From Clostridia bacterium (GTDB taxonomy: Bacteria; Bacillota; Clostridia; Oscillospirales; CAG-272), in contig JAFQWT010000130.1 of assembly GCA_017407375.1 (NCBI GenBank), forward strand, positions 1 through 9,791: a DNA stretch of 9,791 nucleotides, given 5' to 3'. Position 1 is the stretch's first letter. Every line of letters begins with the position of its first letter. The translations under genes were made by a program, and so were the position numbers. A model generated the notes under the pieces. It saw nothing but the letters and a program-made list of their open reading frames with translations. It was not told the DNA's origin and did no database searches. Shown here piece by piece: positions 1-5,619 of this stretch.

Positions 1-207
1 ACCTGTGAGGGCGTGCTTCTTACGGCGCCGCAGGGAACGGGGGGCTTCGGCTACGATCCCCTTTTCTACGTTCCCGAGCTTGGGAAGACCTTTGCCGAGG
101 TAACGCCCGAGGAAAAGGATGCCGTCAGCCACCGCGGCAAGGCGATACGCGCGTTTCTTGAGAAATTTGCCGATAAGATCGTGGAGGTACCGAATGCTGA
201 ACAGTAA
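1..207 (+). CDS. rdgB: XTP/dITP pyrophosphatase, 3' end only (RdgB/HAM1 family)
   Basis: This is the C-terminal part of a Ham1/RdgB nucleoside triphosphate pyrophosphatase; the gene begins before the window and frame 1 is open from base 1. The family hydrolyses non-canonical purine triphosphates (XTP, dITP, ITP) to the monophosphate plus PPi, keeping deaminated bases out of DNA and RNA in the cytoplasm. The visible 68 residues carry the family's hallmark C-terminal block: a CEG motif, then QGTGGFGYDPLF, PELGKTFAE and the closing SHRGKA. A GTG at 13 is in frame but lies inside the conserved domain, so it is not the start. The TAA stop lies inside the next gene (14-nt overlap), which suggests translational coupling. 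Family assignment is firm. Confidence 0.95.
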   Translation, partial: TCEGVLLTAPQGTGGFGYDPLFYVPELGKTFAEVTPEEKDAVSHRGKAIRAFLEKFADKIVEVPNAEQ

Positions 208-484
208 GCAGCGCGCCTTTCTTCGCGCGTTATCGCACGGGCAGTCCGCCATTTTCCAGGTAGGGAAGGGTGGTATCGGCGAGGAGCTTTGCCTCGGGAT
301 CGACAGCGCCCTGACGGCTAGAGAGCTCATCAAGGTCCACGTGCTTGAGAATTCCCCTTATACCGCCCGTGAGGCGGCCGACCTCCTTTCCGAGCGCACA
401 GGGGCCGACGTTGTCTCCGTTGTCGGCTCCAAGCTGGTGCTTTACCGGGAATCCGCCGAAAAGAAGCAGATCGAGCTACCATGA
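194..484 (+). CDS. yhbY: YhbY/CRS1-YhbY (CRM) domain RNA-binding protein
   Basis: A 96-residue single-domain protein matching the size and pattern of bacterial YhbY, a small KH-like RNA-binding protein associated with pre-50S particles and thought to act in ribosome assembly. The N-terminus MLNSKQRAFLRALSH, the VGKGGI loop near residues 23-28 (the CRM-domain GxxG loop), the stretch ELIKVHVLEN and the C-terminal VGSKLVLYR are family features. I chose the ATG at 194 over an in-frame ATG at 119 because GGAGG at 183-187 is 6 nt upstream and because MLNSKQR is the expected start; the longer version would add a meaningless Arg-rich extension inside rdgB. It overlaps rdgB by 14 nt and nadD by 4 nt (ATGA), so it is co-translated within this operon. 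The molecular role is inferred from homologues. Confidence 0.94.
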   Translation: MLNSKQRAFLRALSHGQSAIFQVGKGGIGEELCLGIDSALTARELIKVHVLENSPYTAREAADLLSERTGADVVSVVGSKLVLYRESAEKKQIELP

Positions 485-1089
485 AAAAGCGGCTGGCTAT
501 TTTTGGTGGCACCTTCTCCCCACCGCATATCGGTCACGTGCGCGCGGCCGAGGCGTTTGTGGAGGCGGTCAAGCCCGAAAAGCTCCTTATTCTGCCGTCG
601 GCCATTCCCCCGCACAAGGCACCCGTTTTGGGGGCAGGGCCCGATGACCGGCTGGCCATGTGCCGCCTGGCCTTTTCTCACATCCCCGTGGCCGAGGTCT
701 CGGATATGGAGATTCGCCGTACGGGGAAGAGCTATACCGTGCTGACGCTTTCGGAGCTCGCCTCGCCCGAGTGGGAGCTTACGATGCTCGTGGGGACCGA
801 TATGTTCCTCACTCTTGATACCTGGTATCGGGCTGAGGAAATATTCAAGCTGACCGAGATCGCCGTGATCCGGCGCGAAAGCGATAGGGAAAATGAGGCG
901 CCCATCCTTGAAAAAAGCGAGGAATACCGCCGCCGTTACGGGGCGCGCATCCGCTTTATTCCGGCTCCCGCCACCGTCCTCTCCTCCTCCGAGGTCAGAG
1001 AGCGGCTGCGGGCGGGTGCGAACGGCGGCAACGCTCTTTTACCTGCAGTAGAGGACTACGTAAAACAATGGCATCTGTATCAGGAATGA
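481..1089 (+). CDS. nadD: nicotinate-nucleotide adenylyltransferase
   Basis: NadD transfers AMP from ATP to nicotinate mononucleotide to give deamido-NAD, the common step of de novo and salvage NAD synthesis in the cytoplasm. The 202-residue product has the complete family signature: GGTFSPPHIGH at residues 9-19 (the nucleotidyltransferase HxGH motif), HKAP near 45-48, GTDMF followed by a W-containing loop at 105-120, and LSSSEVR at 167-173, the ISSTxxR-type ATP-binding motif. Length is normal for the family. The ATG overlaps the yhbY stop (ATGA) and no strong Shine-Dalgarno is visible, so expression probably depends on coupling to yhbY. The adjacency yhbY-nadD-yqeK is conserved in Firmicutes, including Bacillus subtilis. 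No anomalies seen. Confidence 0.97.
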   Translation: MKKRLAIFGGTFSPPHIGHVRAAEAFVEAVKPEKLLILPSAIPPHKAPVLGAGPDDRLAMCRLAFSHIPVAEVSDMEIRRTGKSYTVLTLSELASPEWELTMLVGTDMFLTLDTWYRAEEIFKLTEIAVIRRESDRENEAPILEKSEEYRRRYGARIRFIPAPATVLSSSEVRERLRAGANGGNALLPAVEDYVKQWHLYQE

Positions 1090-1706
1090 CGGAGGAACGC
1101 TTCTTAAAGCTGCGCCTGGCCGTCTCGAAAAAGATAGGGTCGCGCCGTTTTTCCCACACGTTGGGGGTGGAGACGGCGATCATTGAGCTTGGGGAGCGCT
1201 ATCTCCCCGGCGACCTCCCCCGCCTGCGCGTGGCCGCGCTTTTGCACGACGTTACCAAGGAATGGCCCCCCGAGGAGCAGATCGCCTTTTGCGAAAGACG
1301 GGGGATCGCACTTTCCGAGGAGGAGCGTCGCGCGCCGCGCATTCTGCATGCCAAAACCGGCGCCTATATCGCGGAGCGCGAGTTTTCTCCCTACGTTGAC
1401 AAGGGCATTCTGCAAGCGATCGCCCTTCATACCACGGGCGGGCGCGATATGGCCGTGTTTGACGAGCTTTTGTACCTGGCAGACTACATTGAGCCGACAA
1501 GGACCTATGCCGACTGTGTGGCCCTGCGTCAGGACTTTTTTGAGGGATACAAGACCGCGGAGGACCCGCTCCGCCATTTGCACGCGACCGTGAAACGGGC
1601 GCTCCTTATGACGGTGGAGGATATCCGACGGGTGGGCGGCAGCGTTTGCAGCGCCACAATGGAAGCCATTGCCTTTCTTGACAAAAAGCTTTCCCGAAAA
1701 TCCTGA
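1086..1706 (+). CDS. yqeK: HD-domain bis(5'-nucleosyl)-tetraphosphatase, YqeK family
   Basis: YqeK proteins are metal-dependent HD-domain phosphohydrolases; characterised members split diadenosine tetraphosphate (Ap4A) symmetrically into two ADP. From ATG 1086 the product has 206 residues with the expected metal ligands: RFSHTLGVE (His24), LLHDVTKE (His54-Asp55), ILHAKTGA (His88), ALHTTG (His115) and YLADYIEPTR (Asp133). This start gives an ATGA overlap with nadD, the same arrangement as yhbY-nadD, and a family-like N-terminus. An in-frame ATG at 1068 with GAGGA about 12 nt upstream is a real alternative and would add six residues. Position directly after nadD is the conserved family context. 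Family assignment is firm; the substrate is inferred from characterised homologues. Confidence 0.93.
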   Translation: MTEERFLKLRLAVSKKIGSRRFSHTLGVETAIIELGERYLPGDLPRLRVAALLHDVTKEWPPEEQIAFCERRGIALSEEERRAPRILHAKTGAYIAEREFSPYVDKGILQAIALHTTGGRDMAVFDELLYLADYIEPTRTYADCVALRQDFFEGYKTAEDPLRHLHATVKRALLMTVEDIRRVGGSVCSATMEAIAFLDKKLSRKS

Positions 1707-1734
1707 GCCCCCTGCGTAAACCTAAGCTCAGGAT
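1700..1734 (+). other. 9-bp inverted repeat spanning the yqeK stop codon
   Basis: ATCCTGAGC (1700-1708) and GCTCAGGAT (1726-1734) are perfect reverse complements with a 17-nt loop. The left arm contains the yqeK TGA stop. No T-run follows, so it is not a standard intrinsic terminator. It may be an mRNA processing or stability hairpin, or a weak attenuator ahead of the LCP gene, whose start lies 32 nt further on. Confidence 0.6.
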
Positions 1735-1766
1735 CGCACACTAAGTGAAAAAACGAGGTGTGCCTG

Positions 1767-2765
1767 ATGTATAAATTCAAAAACGTAACGTTTCTTTTAC
1801 TTCTTTTGCTGTGCGGCGCCTTTCTTGTCGCCTCGTGCGATCGCGGAGAAAGCCGCGACAGCATGGCAAAGGAACGCCCCCTTACCGTCCTTGTGGCAGG
1901 ACTTGACGATGCCGCGGAAAACACGGACGTTTTGATGCTGGTGCGCTTTGACCCCACCGCCTCCGCCCTTTCGGTCCTTCAGATCCCCAGAGATACCTAT
2001 TTTGAGACCGAGGGATATCGGGGAAAGATCAACGGGCTTTATCCCACGTATCGTTACCGAAAAAACCGTAAGGAGGAAGCCCTTGCGCTCCTTTCCGAAG
2101 AGCTTTCTGCCTGCCTCTCCGTGCCGATCGACCGGTTTGTGGCGGTGGATACCGCTGCCGTTTCGGAGATCGTGGATGCGCTGGGTGGCGTCACCCTCTC
2201 GCTCCCCGCGCCGATCCGCTACCGTGACGGTGAAGAATATACCGAGCTTTCCGCGGGTGAGCATACGCTCACGGGGAGGGAGGCCCTGCAGTTTTTGCGC
2301 TTCCGCTCGGCGTACGTGGAGGGAGACCTTGGGCGCGTGGATGCCCAAAAGCTTCTCTTAGCGGCCGCTTACCGCAAGGCCAAGGAGGAGCTTACGCTCA
2401 CGGCGGCGCTTACCTTGCTTCCCAAGCTTTACGACCGCATTCTGACGGATATGCCCCTTACCGAGCAGCTTTCCTGCGCCTACGCATTTTACCGCGACCG
2501 TGACCGCTTTTCGGTCAAGCTTTTGACACTCCCCGGGGAGGCCACCCAGGACCCTGCGGACGGGCTTTGGTATTACGTGGCCAACCGCCGCGCCTCCGCG
2601 GAGGCACTGTCCCTCTATTTTGGGGGTGCGGAGGGGTTTGACCCCCACACGGCGCTCTGCGACGAGGGGCGTCTTGGCTTTTTCAACATTTATAACGACA
2701 AAAACGGCACCTACACCGTCTATACCGAGGAAACGGTCGACGGCCTGAATATCAAAACAAAATGA
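1767..2765 (+). CDS. LCP (LytR-CpsA-Psr) family protein with lipoprotein-type leader
   Basis: LCP proteins act outside the membrane and transfer lipid-linked glycopolymers (teichoic acids, capsule, other wall polymers) to peptidoglycan. From ATG 1767 the product has 332 residues: Lys-containing start, hydrophobic stretch about 8-22, and Cys24 in VASC, a lipobox-like site. The LCP domain follows: LVAGLDD (43-48), ENTDVLML (51-58), LQIPRDTYFE (71-80), KINGLYPTY, VDALGGVTLSLP, GEHTLTGREALQFLRFR and EGDLGRVDAQK. These are the conserved phosphate- and lipid-binding Asp/Arg blocks. ATG 1767 is preferred over GTG 1758 because GAGGTG at 1755-1760 is then a well-placed ribosome binding site. A lipid anchor is unusual, since classical LCP proteins are single-pass membrane proteins. 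It lies between yqeK and rsfS, ending 12 nt before rsfS. The polymer it attaches cannot be told. Confidence 0.9.
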   Translation: MYKFKNVTFLLLLLLCGAFLVASCDRGESRDSMAKERPLTVLVAGLDDAAENTDVLMLVRFDPTASALSVLQIPRDTYFETEGYRGKINGLYPTYRYRKNRKEEALALLSEELSACLSVPIDRFVAVDTAAVSEIVDALGGVTLSLPAPIRYRDGEEYTELSAGEHTLTGREALQFLRFRSAYVEGDLGRVDAQKLLLAAAYRKAKEELTLTAALTLLPKLYDRILTDMPLTEQLSCAYAFYRDRDRFSVKLLTLPGEATQDPADGLWYYVANRRASAEALSLYFGGAEGFDPHTALCDEGRLGFFNIYNDKNGTYTVYTEETVDGLNIKTK

Positions 2766-2777
2766 AGAGGTTTCACC

Positions 2778-3191
2778 ATGGAAATGAAAGAAAAGAAAGA
2801 TCTCACGTCTGCCACCCCGTATGAGCTGGCTCTGGCGGCGGTGGATGCCCTTTACGGAAAGCAGGGGTTTGACCTGAAGCTCTATCACGTGGAGGATCAG
2901 ACGATCATCACCGATTATTACGTGATCTGCACGGGACGCTCCACAACGCACATCAAGGCCCTGGCCGATGAGGCCTGCTATCGCCTTGAGGAGGGGGGCG
3001 TGAACGCCGCCCACGTTGAGGGGCACGATACGGGCACCTGGATCCTCCTTGACTTTGGCAGCGTGATCGCACATATCTTCTCACGCGAGGATCGGGATTA
3101 CTATAAGCTTGAGCGCCTGATGAACGAGGGCACCGAGGTGGATATTACCGAGCACTTGGCCGAGCTTGACCGCATTGCCAAGGGCGAATGA
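2778..3191 (+). CDS. rsfS: ribosome silencing factor RsfS (Iojap/RsfA family)
   Basis: RsfS binds ribosomal protein L14 (uL14) on the 50S subunit and blocks subunit joining, lowering translation in starvation or stationary phase. The 137-residue product has the Iojap-domain signatures: KLYHVEDQTIITDYYVICTG, RSTTHIKALADE, HVEGHDTGTWILLDFG and VIAHIFSREDRDYYKLERLM. It carries a short charged N-terminal extension, MEMKEKKDL. Start ATG 2778 is supported by AGAGG at 2766-2770, 7 nt upstream. It is the last gene of the rdgB-yhbY-nadD-yqeK-LCP cluster; in Bacillus subtilis the equivalent gene (yqeL) also follows yqeK. No clear intrinsic terminator follows; the next promoter begins about 40 nt downstream. 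Confidence 0.95.
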   Translation: MEMKEKKDLTSATPYELALAAVDALYGKQGFDLKLYHVEDQTIITDYYVICTGRSTTHIKALADEACYRLEEGGVNAAHVEGHDTGTWILLDFGSVIAHIFSREDRDYYKLERLMNEGTEVDITEHLAELDRIAKGE

Positions 3192-3231
3192 AGACCCTGC
3201 CGTATTATAAGAAAAAAATTACAAAAAGCCC

Positions 3232-3260
3232 TTGACAACCAAGGGAAGAAGTTATATAAT
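3232..3260 (+). promoter_or_regulatory. consensus sigma-A promoter for rplU-prp-rpmA
   Basis: A perfect -35 TTGACA (3232-3237) and a perfect -10 TATAAT (3255-3260) are separated by exactly 17 nt, so transcription should start near 3267. The -35 box lies inside a 6-bp inverted repeat, CCCTTG (3229-3234) and CAAGGG (3240-3245), which could be an operator or chance. Six-of-six matches in both boxes predict a strong promoter, fitting for ribosomal protein genes. Confidence 0.9.
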
Positions 3261-3266
3261 AAAATG

Positions 3267-3340
3267 ACGCATATTGCAGGGCTCAAAGTGCCAAGTGCCG
3301 CCTTGCGTAGCGATTTTTGAAGAAAGCGAGGTGCTTTTCT
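3267..3340 (+). ncRNA. probable ribosomal protein L21 leader (5' UTR of rplU)
   Basis: Between the predicted start site and the rplU start codon is a 74-nt leader that can fold. GCAGGGC (3276-3282) pairs with GCCTTGC (3300-3306) through one G-U wobble, and an outer CGC/GCG pair set (3268-3270 with 3310-3312) closes the structure. The loop holds a perfect tandem repeat, AAGTGCC at 3286-3292 and 3293-3299. Firmicutes rplU is known to be preceded by a conserved structured leader (L21 leader, Rfam), probably autoregulatory through L21 binding. Position and structure fit, but I could not align it to the family model. Confidence 0.6.
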
Positions 3341-3649
3341 GTGTTTGCAGTTATCGAAACGGGTGGAAAGCAGTACAAGGTCAACGAGGGTGACGTCATC
3401 TTCATCGAGAAGCTCGATGTAGCGGATGGCGAGTCCGTGACCTTTGACAAGGTGCTGGCGATCTCTGGCGACGACTTCAAGGCGGGCACACCTTACGTGG
3501 AGGGAGCTACCGTTACCGCTAACGTCATCAATACGGGTAAGGGCAAGAAGATCTACGTTATGAAGTACAAGCCGAAGAAGAACGAGAAGAAGAAGATCGG
3601 CCATCGTCAGTTCTACACCAAGGTCCAGATCGAGAAGATCAACGCGTAA
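3341..3649 (+). CDS. rplU: 50S ribosomal protein L21 (bL21)
   Basis: bL21 binds 23S rRNA in the 50S subunit. The 102-residue product starts MFAVIETGGKQYKV, the invariant L21 N-terminus, and ends with the family block YKPKKNEKKKIGHRQFYTKVQIEKI. The start is GTG 3341, with AGGTG at 3329-3333 as ribosome binding site; a TTG at 3317 in the same frame would add eight unrelated residues inside the leader and is rejected. It is the first gene of the rplU-prp-rpmA operon, the standard Firmicutes arrangement, behind its own consensus promoter and likely leader-mediated autoregulation. Its stop codon lies inside an 11-bp tandem duplication. Confidence 0.97.
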   Translation: MFAVIETGGKQYKVNEGDVIFIEKLDVADGESVTFDKVLAISGDDFKAGTPYVEGATVTANVINTGKGKKIYVMKYKPKKNEKKKIGHRQFYTKVQIEKINA

Positions 3650-3662
3650 GGAACGCGTAAGG
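3641..3662 (+). repeat. perfect 11-bp tandem duplication at the rplU-prp junction
   Basis: AACGCGTAAGG occurs twice in a row (3641-3651 and 3652-3662). The first copy codes the last residues and TAA stop of L21. The second copy fills the intergenic gap and ends one base before the prp ATG. The first AAGGA sits 11 nt from that ATG and may be the working ribosome binding site, whereas the second AAGG is too close (1 nt). Confidence 0.85.
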
Positions 3663-3663
3663 T

Positions 3664-4020
3664 ATGACGAAGATCGTCTTTTATAAGACCGACGGAGTAT
3701 TTTACGGCTTTGAGGAACAGGGGCATACCGGTTACGGTGAGTCGGGAGATGACGTCCTTTGCTCGGCACTTTCGGCCATGACCATGCTCATCATCAACGC
3801 CATTGAGATCTCCTACGCCTCCTCTGTCGATTATACGATCGATGAGGAGACCACCGACATTCGCCTTGTCGCCAAGGGCGCCCTCCCCGAGTATGAGGAG
3901 GACGAAAGCAAGCGCTTTGCCGTGTCCGGTCTTATCATGGCTTACTACTATCAGCTCAACGATCTGATCGAGGATTATTATGAGTATCTCTCGGTCGACG
4001 TGATCGAGCGTCCGTTGTAA
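3664..4020 (+). CDS. prp: ribosomal-processing cysteine protease Prp (YsxB family)
   Basis: Prp removes the short N-terminal extension of ribosomal protein L27 in Firmicutes, a step needed for functional 50S subunits. The 118-residue product carries the diagnostic catalytic block GHTGYGESGDDVLCSALSA, with His21 and Cys33 as the likely catalytic pair; these correspond to His22 and Cys34 of the Staphylococcus aureus enzyme. The rest is a compact acidic alpha/beta domain with the C-terminal Tyr-rich LNDLIEDYYEYL. The gene sits between rplU and rpmA, exactly its conserved place, and its substrate (extended L27) is the next gene, 29 nt downstream. The ATG at 3664 follows the 11-bp duplication; its ribosome binding site is not ideally spaced, so it may be weakly or coupledly translated. 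Confidence 0.95.
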   Translation: MTKIVFYKTDGVFYGFEEQGHTGYGESGDDVLCSALSAMTMLIINAIEISYASSVDYTIDEETTDIRLVAKGALPEYEEDESKRFAVSGLIMAYYYQLNDLIEDYYEYLSVDVIERPL

Positions 4021-4049
4021 GCGCCAACATCACTATGGAGGAAGAAAAG

Positions 4050-4331
4050 ATGCTGAAACTCAGTTTGCAGTTTTTTGCCCACAAGAAGGGCGTTGGTTCC
4101 ACCAAAAACGGCCGTGACAGTGAGTCCAAGCGCCTCGGCGTGAAGCGTGCGGACGGTCAGCTTGTGACGGCGGGCAATATTCTTGTCCGTCAGCGCGGCA
4201 CGAAGATCGCCCCCGGTGTCAACGTTGGTCTTGGCTCCGATGATACGCTGTTTGCACTCATCGACGGCAAGGTCAAGTTTGAGCACGTTTCTAAGGACAA
4301 GAAGCGCGTCAGCGTTTACGCTGTGGAATAA
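4050..4331 (+). CDS. rpmA: 50S ribosomal protein L27 (bL27) with cleavable N-terminus
   Basis: bL27 reaches the peptidyl-transferase centre of the 50S subunit with its N-terminal tail. The 93-residue precursor starts MLKLSLQFF, the Firmicutes leader cleaved by Prp, then AHKKGVGSTKNGRDSESKRLG, which matches the mature start of L27 in bacteria lacking the leader. Cleavage is expected between Phe9 and Ala10, leaving 84 residues. The start is ATG 4050 with GGAGG at 4037-4041, 8 nt upstream; an in-frame ATG at 4035 overlaps that ribosome binding site and would add MEEEK ahead of the leader, so it is rejected. The gene ends just before a strong intrinsic terminator. Confidence 0.97.
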   Translation: MLKLSLQFFAHKKGVGSTKNGRDSESKRLGVKRADGQLVTAGNILVRQRGTKIAPGVNVGLGSDDTLFALIDGKVKFEHVSKDKKRVSVYAVE

Positions 4332-4337
4332 TTCATA

Positions 4338-4370
4338 AGCAAAAAAAGAGCGATTCGCTCTTTTTTTGCT
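4338..4370 (+). terminator. intrinsic terminator after rpmA
   Basis: A perfect 16-bp inverted repeat (4338-4353 and 4355-4370) has the core GAGCG-ATT-CGCTC preceded by seven A and followed by seven T. It begins 6 nt after the rpmA stop and is symmetric enough to work in both directions. Its end lies only 16 nt upstream of the galE start codon. Confidence 0.93.
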
Positions 4371-4386
4371 AATTTGGAGGTAAGGT

Positions 4387-5406
4387 ATGGCCATTTTAGT
4401 TACCGGCGGCACCGGTTTTATCGGTTCTCACACCGTTGTAGAGCTTTTGAACATCGAAAAGGACGTTATCATTGTCGATAACCTCTCCAACAGCAAGCTC
4501 TGCGTTCTTGACCGCATTGAAAAGATCACGGGGAAGCGCCCCACCTTCTATAAGGTGGACCTGCTTGACCGTGAGGCGCTGGCAGGCGTTTTTGATTCGC
4601 ACCCCGAGATCGATTCCGTCATCCATTTTGCCGGTCTGAAGGCGGTGGGGGAGTCGGTCAGTCTGCCCCTGCGCTATTATCACAACAACCTCACGGGGAC
4701 CCTTAACCTTTGCGAGGAGATGATCGCCCACGGCGTTTACCGCATGGTGTTCTCGTCCTCTGCCACGGTTTACGGTATGCCGAAAAGCGTACCGATCTCG
4801 GAGGATTTCCCGCTTTCCACCACCAACCCCTACGGTGAGACCAAGCTGATGATCGAGCGCATCCTTAAGGACGTGACGGTTGCCGTTCCCGAGTTTTCGG
4901 TGGCGGTGCTCCGTTACTTTAACCCGATCGGCGCGCACGAGAGCGGTCTTATCGGTGAGGACCCCTGTGGGATCCCCAACAACCTGTTCCCGTACATCTC
5001 CAAGGTCGCCTACGGCAAGCTTGCCTGCCTCAAGGTCTTCGGTAACGACTACGATACGCCCGACGGAACGGGTGTGCGCGATTACATCCACGTGGTCGAC
5101 CTTGCCAAGGCCCACCTGTCCGCCCTGGACTTCACGGACGGCTTTACGGGCATTGATTACTTCAACATCGGTACGGGGAATGGCTATTCCGTTCTGGATG
5201 CCATCAAGGCCTTTGAGGAGGCCTCGGGCCGTACGGTGCGGTATGAGATCGCCCCGCGGCGCCCCGGCGACATTGCGGAGTGCTATGCCAACCCCTCGAA
5301 GGCCGAGCGCCTGCTTGGCTGGCGCGCCCAGTACGATATGAAGAGAATGTGTAAGGATGCCGCCCGCTGGCAGAGCCAGAATCCCGACGGCTATCCCGAA
5401 AACTGA
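4387..5406 (+). CDS. galE: UDP-glucose 4-epimerase
   Basis: GalE interconverts UDP-glucose and UDP-galactose with tightly bound NAD, serving the Leloir pathway and supplying UDP-Gal for surface polysaccharides. The 339-residue product is full length for this extended SDR family. It shows the NAD-binding VTGGTGFIGSH at 5-15, VIHFAGLKAVGES at 78-90, FSSSATVYG at 122-130 and the catalytic Tyr149 and Lys153 in NPYGETK. The later NPIGAHESGLIGEDP, GTGVRDYIHVVDLA and FNIGTGNGYSVLD blocks are typical of true GalE rather than other sugar epimerases. ATG 4387 has GGAGG at 4376-4380, 6 nt upstream. The rpmA terminator lies directly before it and no separate promoter is visible in the gap, so expression may rely on read-through. 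Its stop codon abuts the structured repeat block at 5406. Confidence 0.96.
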   Translation: MAILVTGGTGFIGSHTVVELLNIEKDVIIVDNLSNSKLCVLDRIEKITGKRPTFYKVDLLDREALAGVFDSHPEIDSVIHFAGLKAVGESVSLPLRYYHNNLTGTLNLCEEMIAHGVYRMVFSSSATVYGMPKSVPISEDFPLSTTNPYGETKLMIERILKDVTVAVPEFSVAVLRYFNPIGAHESGLIGEDPCGIPNNLFPYISKVAYGKLACLKVFGNDYDTPDGTGVRDYIHVVDLAKAHLSALDFTDGFTGIDYFNIGTGNGYSVLDAIKAFEEASGRTVRYEIAPRRPGDIAECYANPSKAERLLGWRAQYDMKRMCKDAARWQSQNPDGYPEN

Positions 5407-5416
5407 AAGAAAAAGC

Positions 5417-5454
5417 ACACGCCTTATGCGTGTTATCCTTAACGGAGAACACGC
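5417..5454 (+). repeat. two competing hairpins sharing one arm at the left end of the element
   Basis: GCGTGT at 5428-5433 can pair with ACACGC upstream (5417-5422, loop CTTAT) or with ACACGC downstream (5449-5454). The downstream hairpin is longer: GCGTGTT with AACACGC plus an inner TCC/GGA stem (5436-5438 with 5444-5446). The upstream one, read on the minus strand, is followed by CTTTTTCTTT and so resembles an intrinsic terminator for minus-strand transcripts. Confidence 0.55.
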
Positions 5455-5455
5455 A

Positions 5456-5615
5456 ATGAATTGCAACCTTACGGTTGCGTGAATTGAAAGCTGTGCTTTC
5501 GTGAATTGCCTGCGGCATGAATTGTGCCTTGCGGCACATTGGTTGCAATTCAATTCATGGAGCGAAGCGAGAAATCATGGCGGAGCCAATTCATGATGCG
5601 TCAGCATCAATTCAT
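5456..5615. repeat. inverted array of ATGAATTG / CAATTCAT boxes with hairpins between them
   Basis: Four forward boxes, ATGAATTG (5456-5463), GTGAATTG (5479-5486), GTGAATTG (5501-5508) and ATGAATTG (5517-5524), are followed by four reverse-oriented boxes: CAATTCAT (5551-5558), a degenerate GAAATCAT (5571-5578), CAATTCAT (5587-5594) and CAATTCAT (5608-5615). An extra CAATTC lies at 5546-5551. Between boxes are small hairpins of unrelated sequence: GCAACC/GGTTGC, GAAAGC/GCTTTC, TGCC/GGCA, TGTGCC/GGCACA, TGGC/GCCA and TGATGC/GCATCA. The boxes could pair across the array into one long stem with hairpins protruding from it. Confidence 0.8.
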
Positions 5616-5619
5616 TCAT

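Noticed and set aside
3192..3231. Intrinsic terminator after rsfS on the plus strand
   Set aside because: The CCCTTG/CAAGGG hairpin near there lacks a following T-run on the plus strand, and its arm is the -35 box of the rplU promoter.
3317..3340. Longer L21 starting at TTG 3317
   Set aside because: It would extend into the leader; GTG 3341 has the ribosome binding site and the invariant L21 start.
4035..4052. Longer L27 starting at ATG 4035
   Set aside because: That ATG overlaps the GGAGG serving ATG 4050, and the Firmicutes L27 leader starts at MLKL.
4396..5553. 385-codon open frame on the minus strand across galE
   Set aside because: It mirrors galE codon structure, has no family resemblance and no ribosome binding site; galE on the plus strand is unmistakable.
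5456..5615. CRISPR-like look of short regularly spaced repeats
   Set aside because: The boxes are only 8 bp, spacing is about 16-23 nt, half are inverted, and the intervening sequences are hairpins, not spacers; no cas genes nearby.
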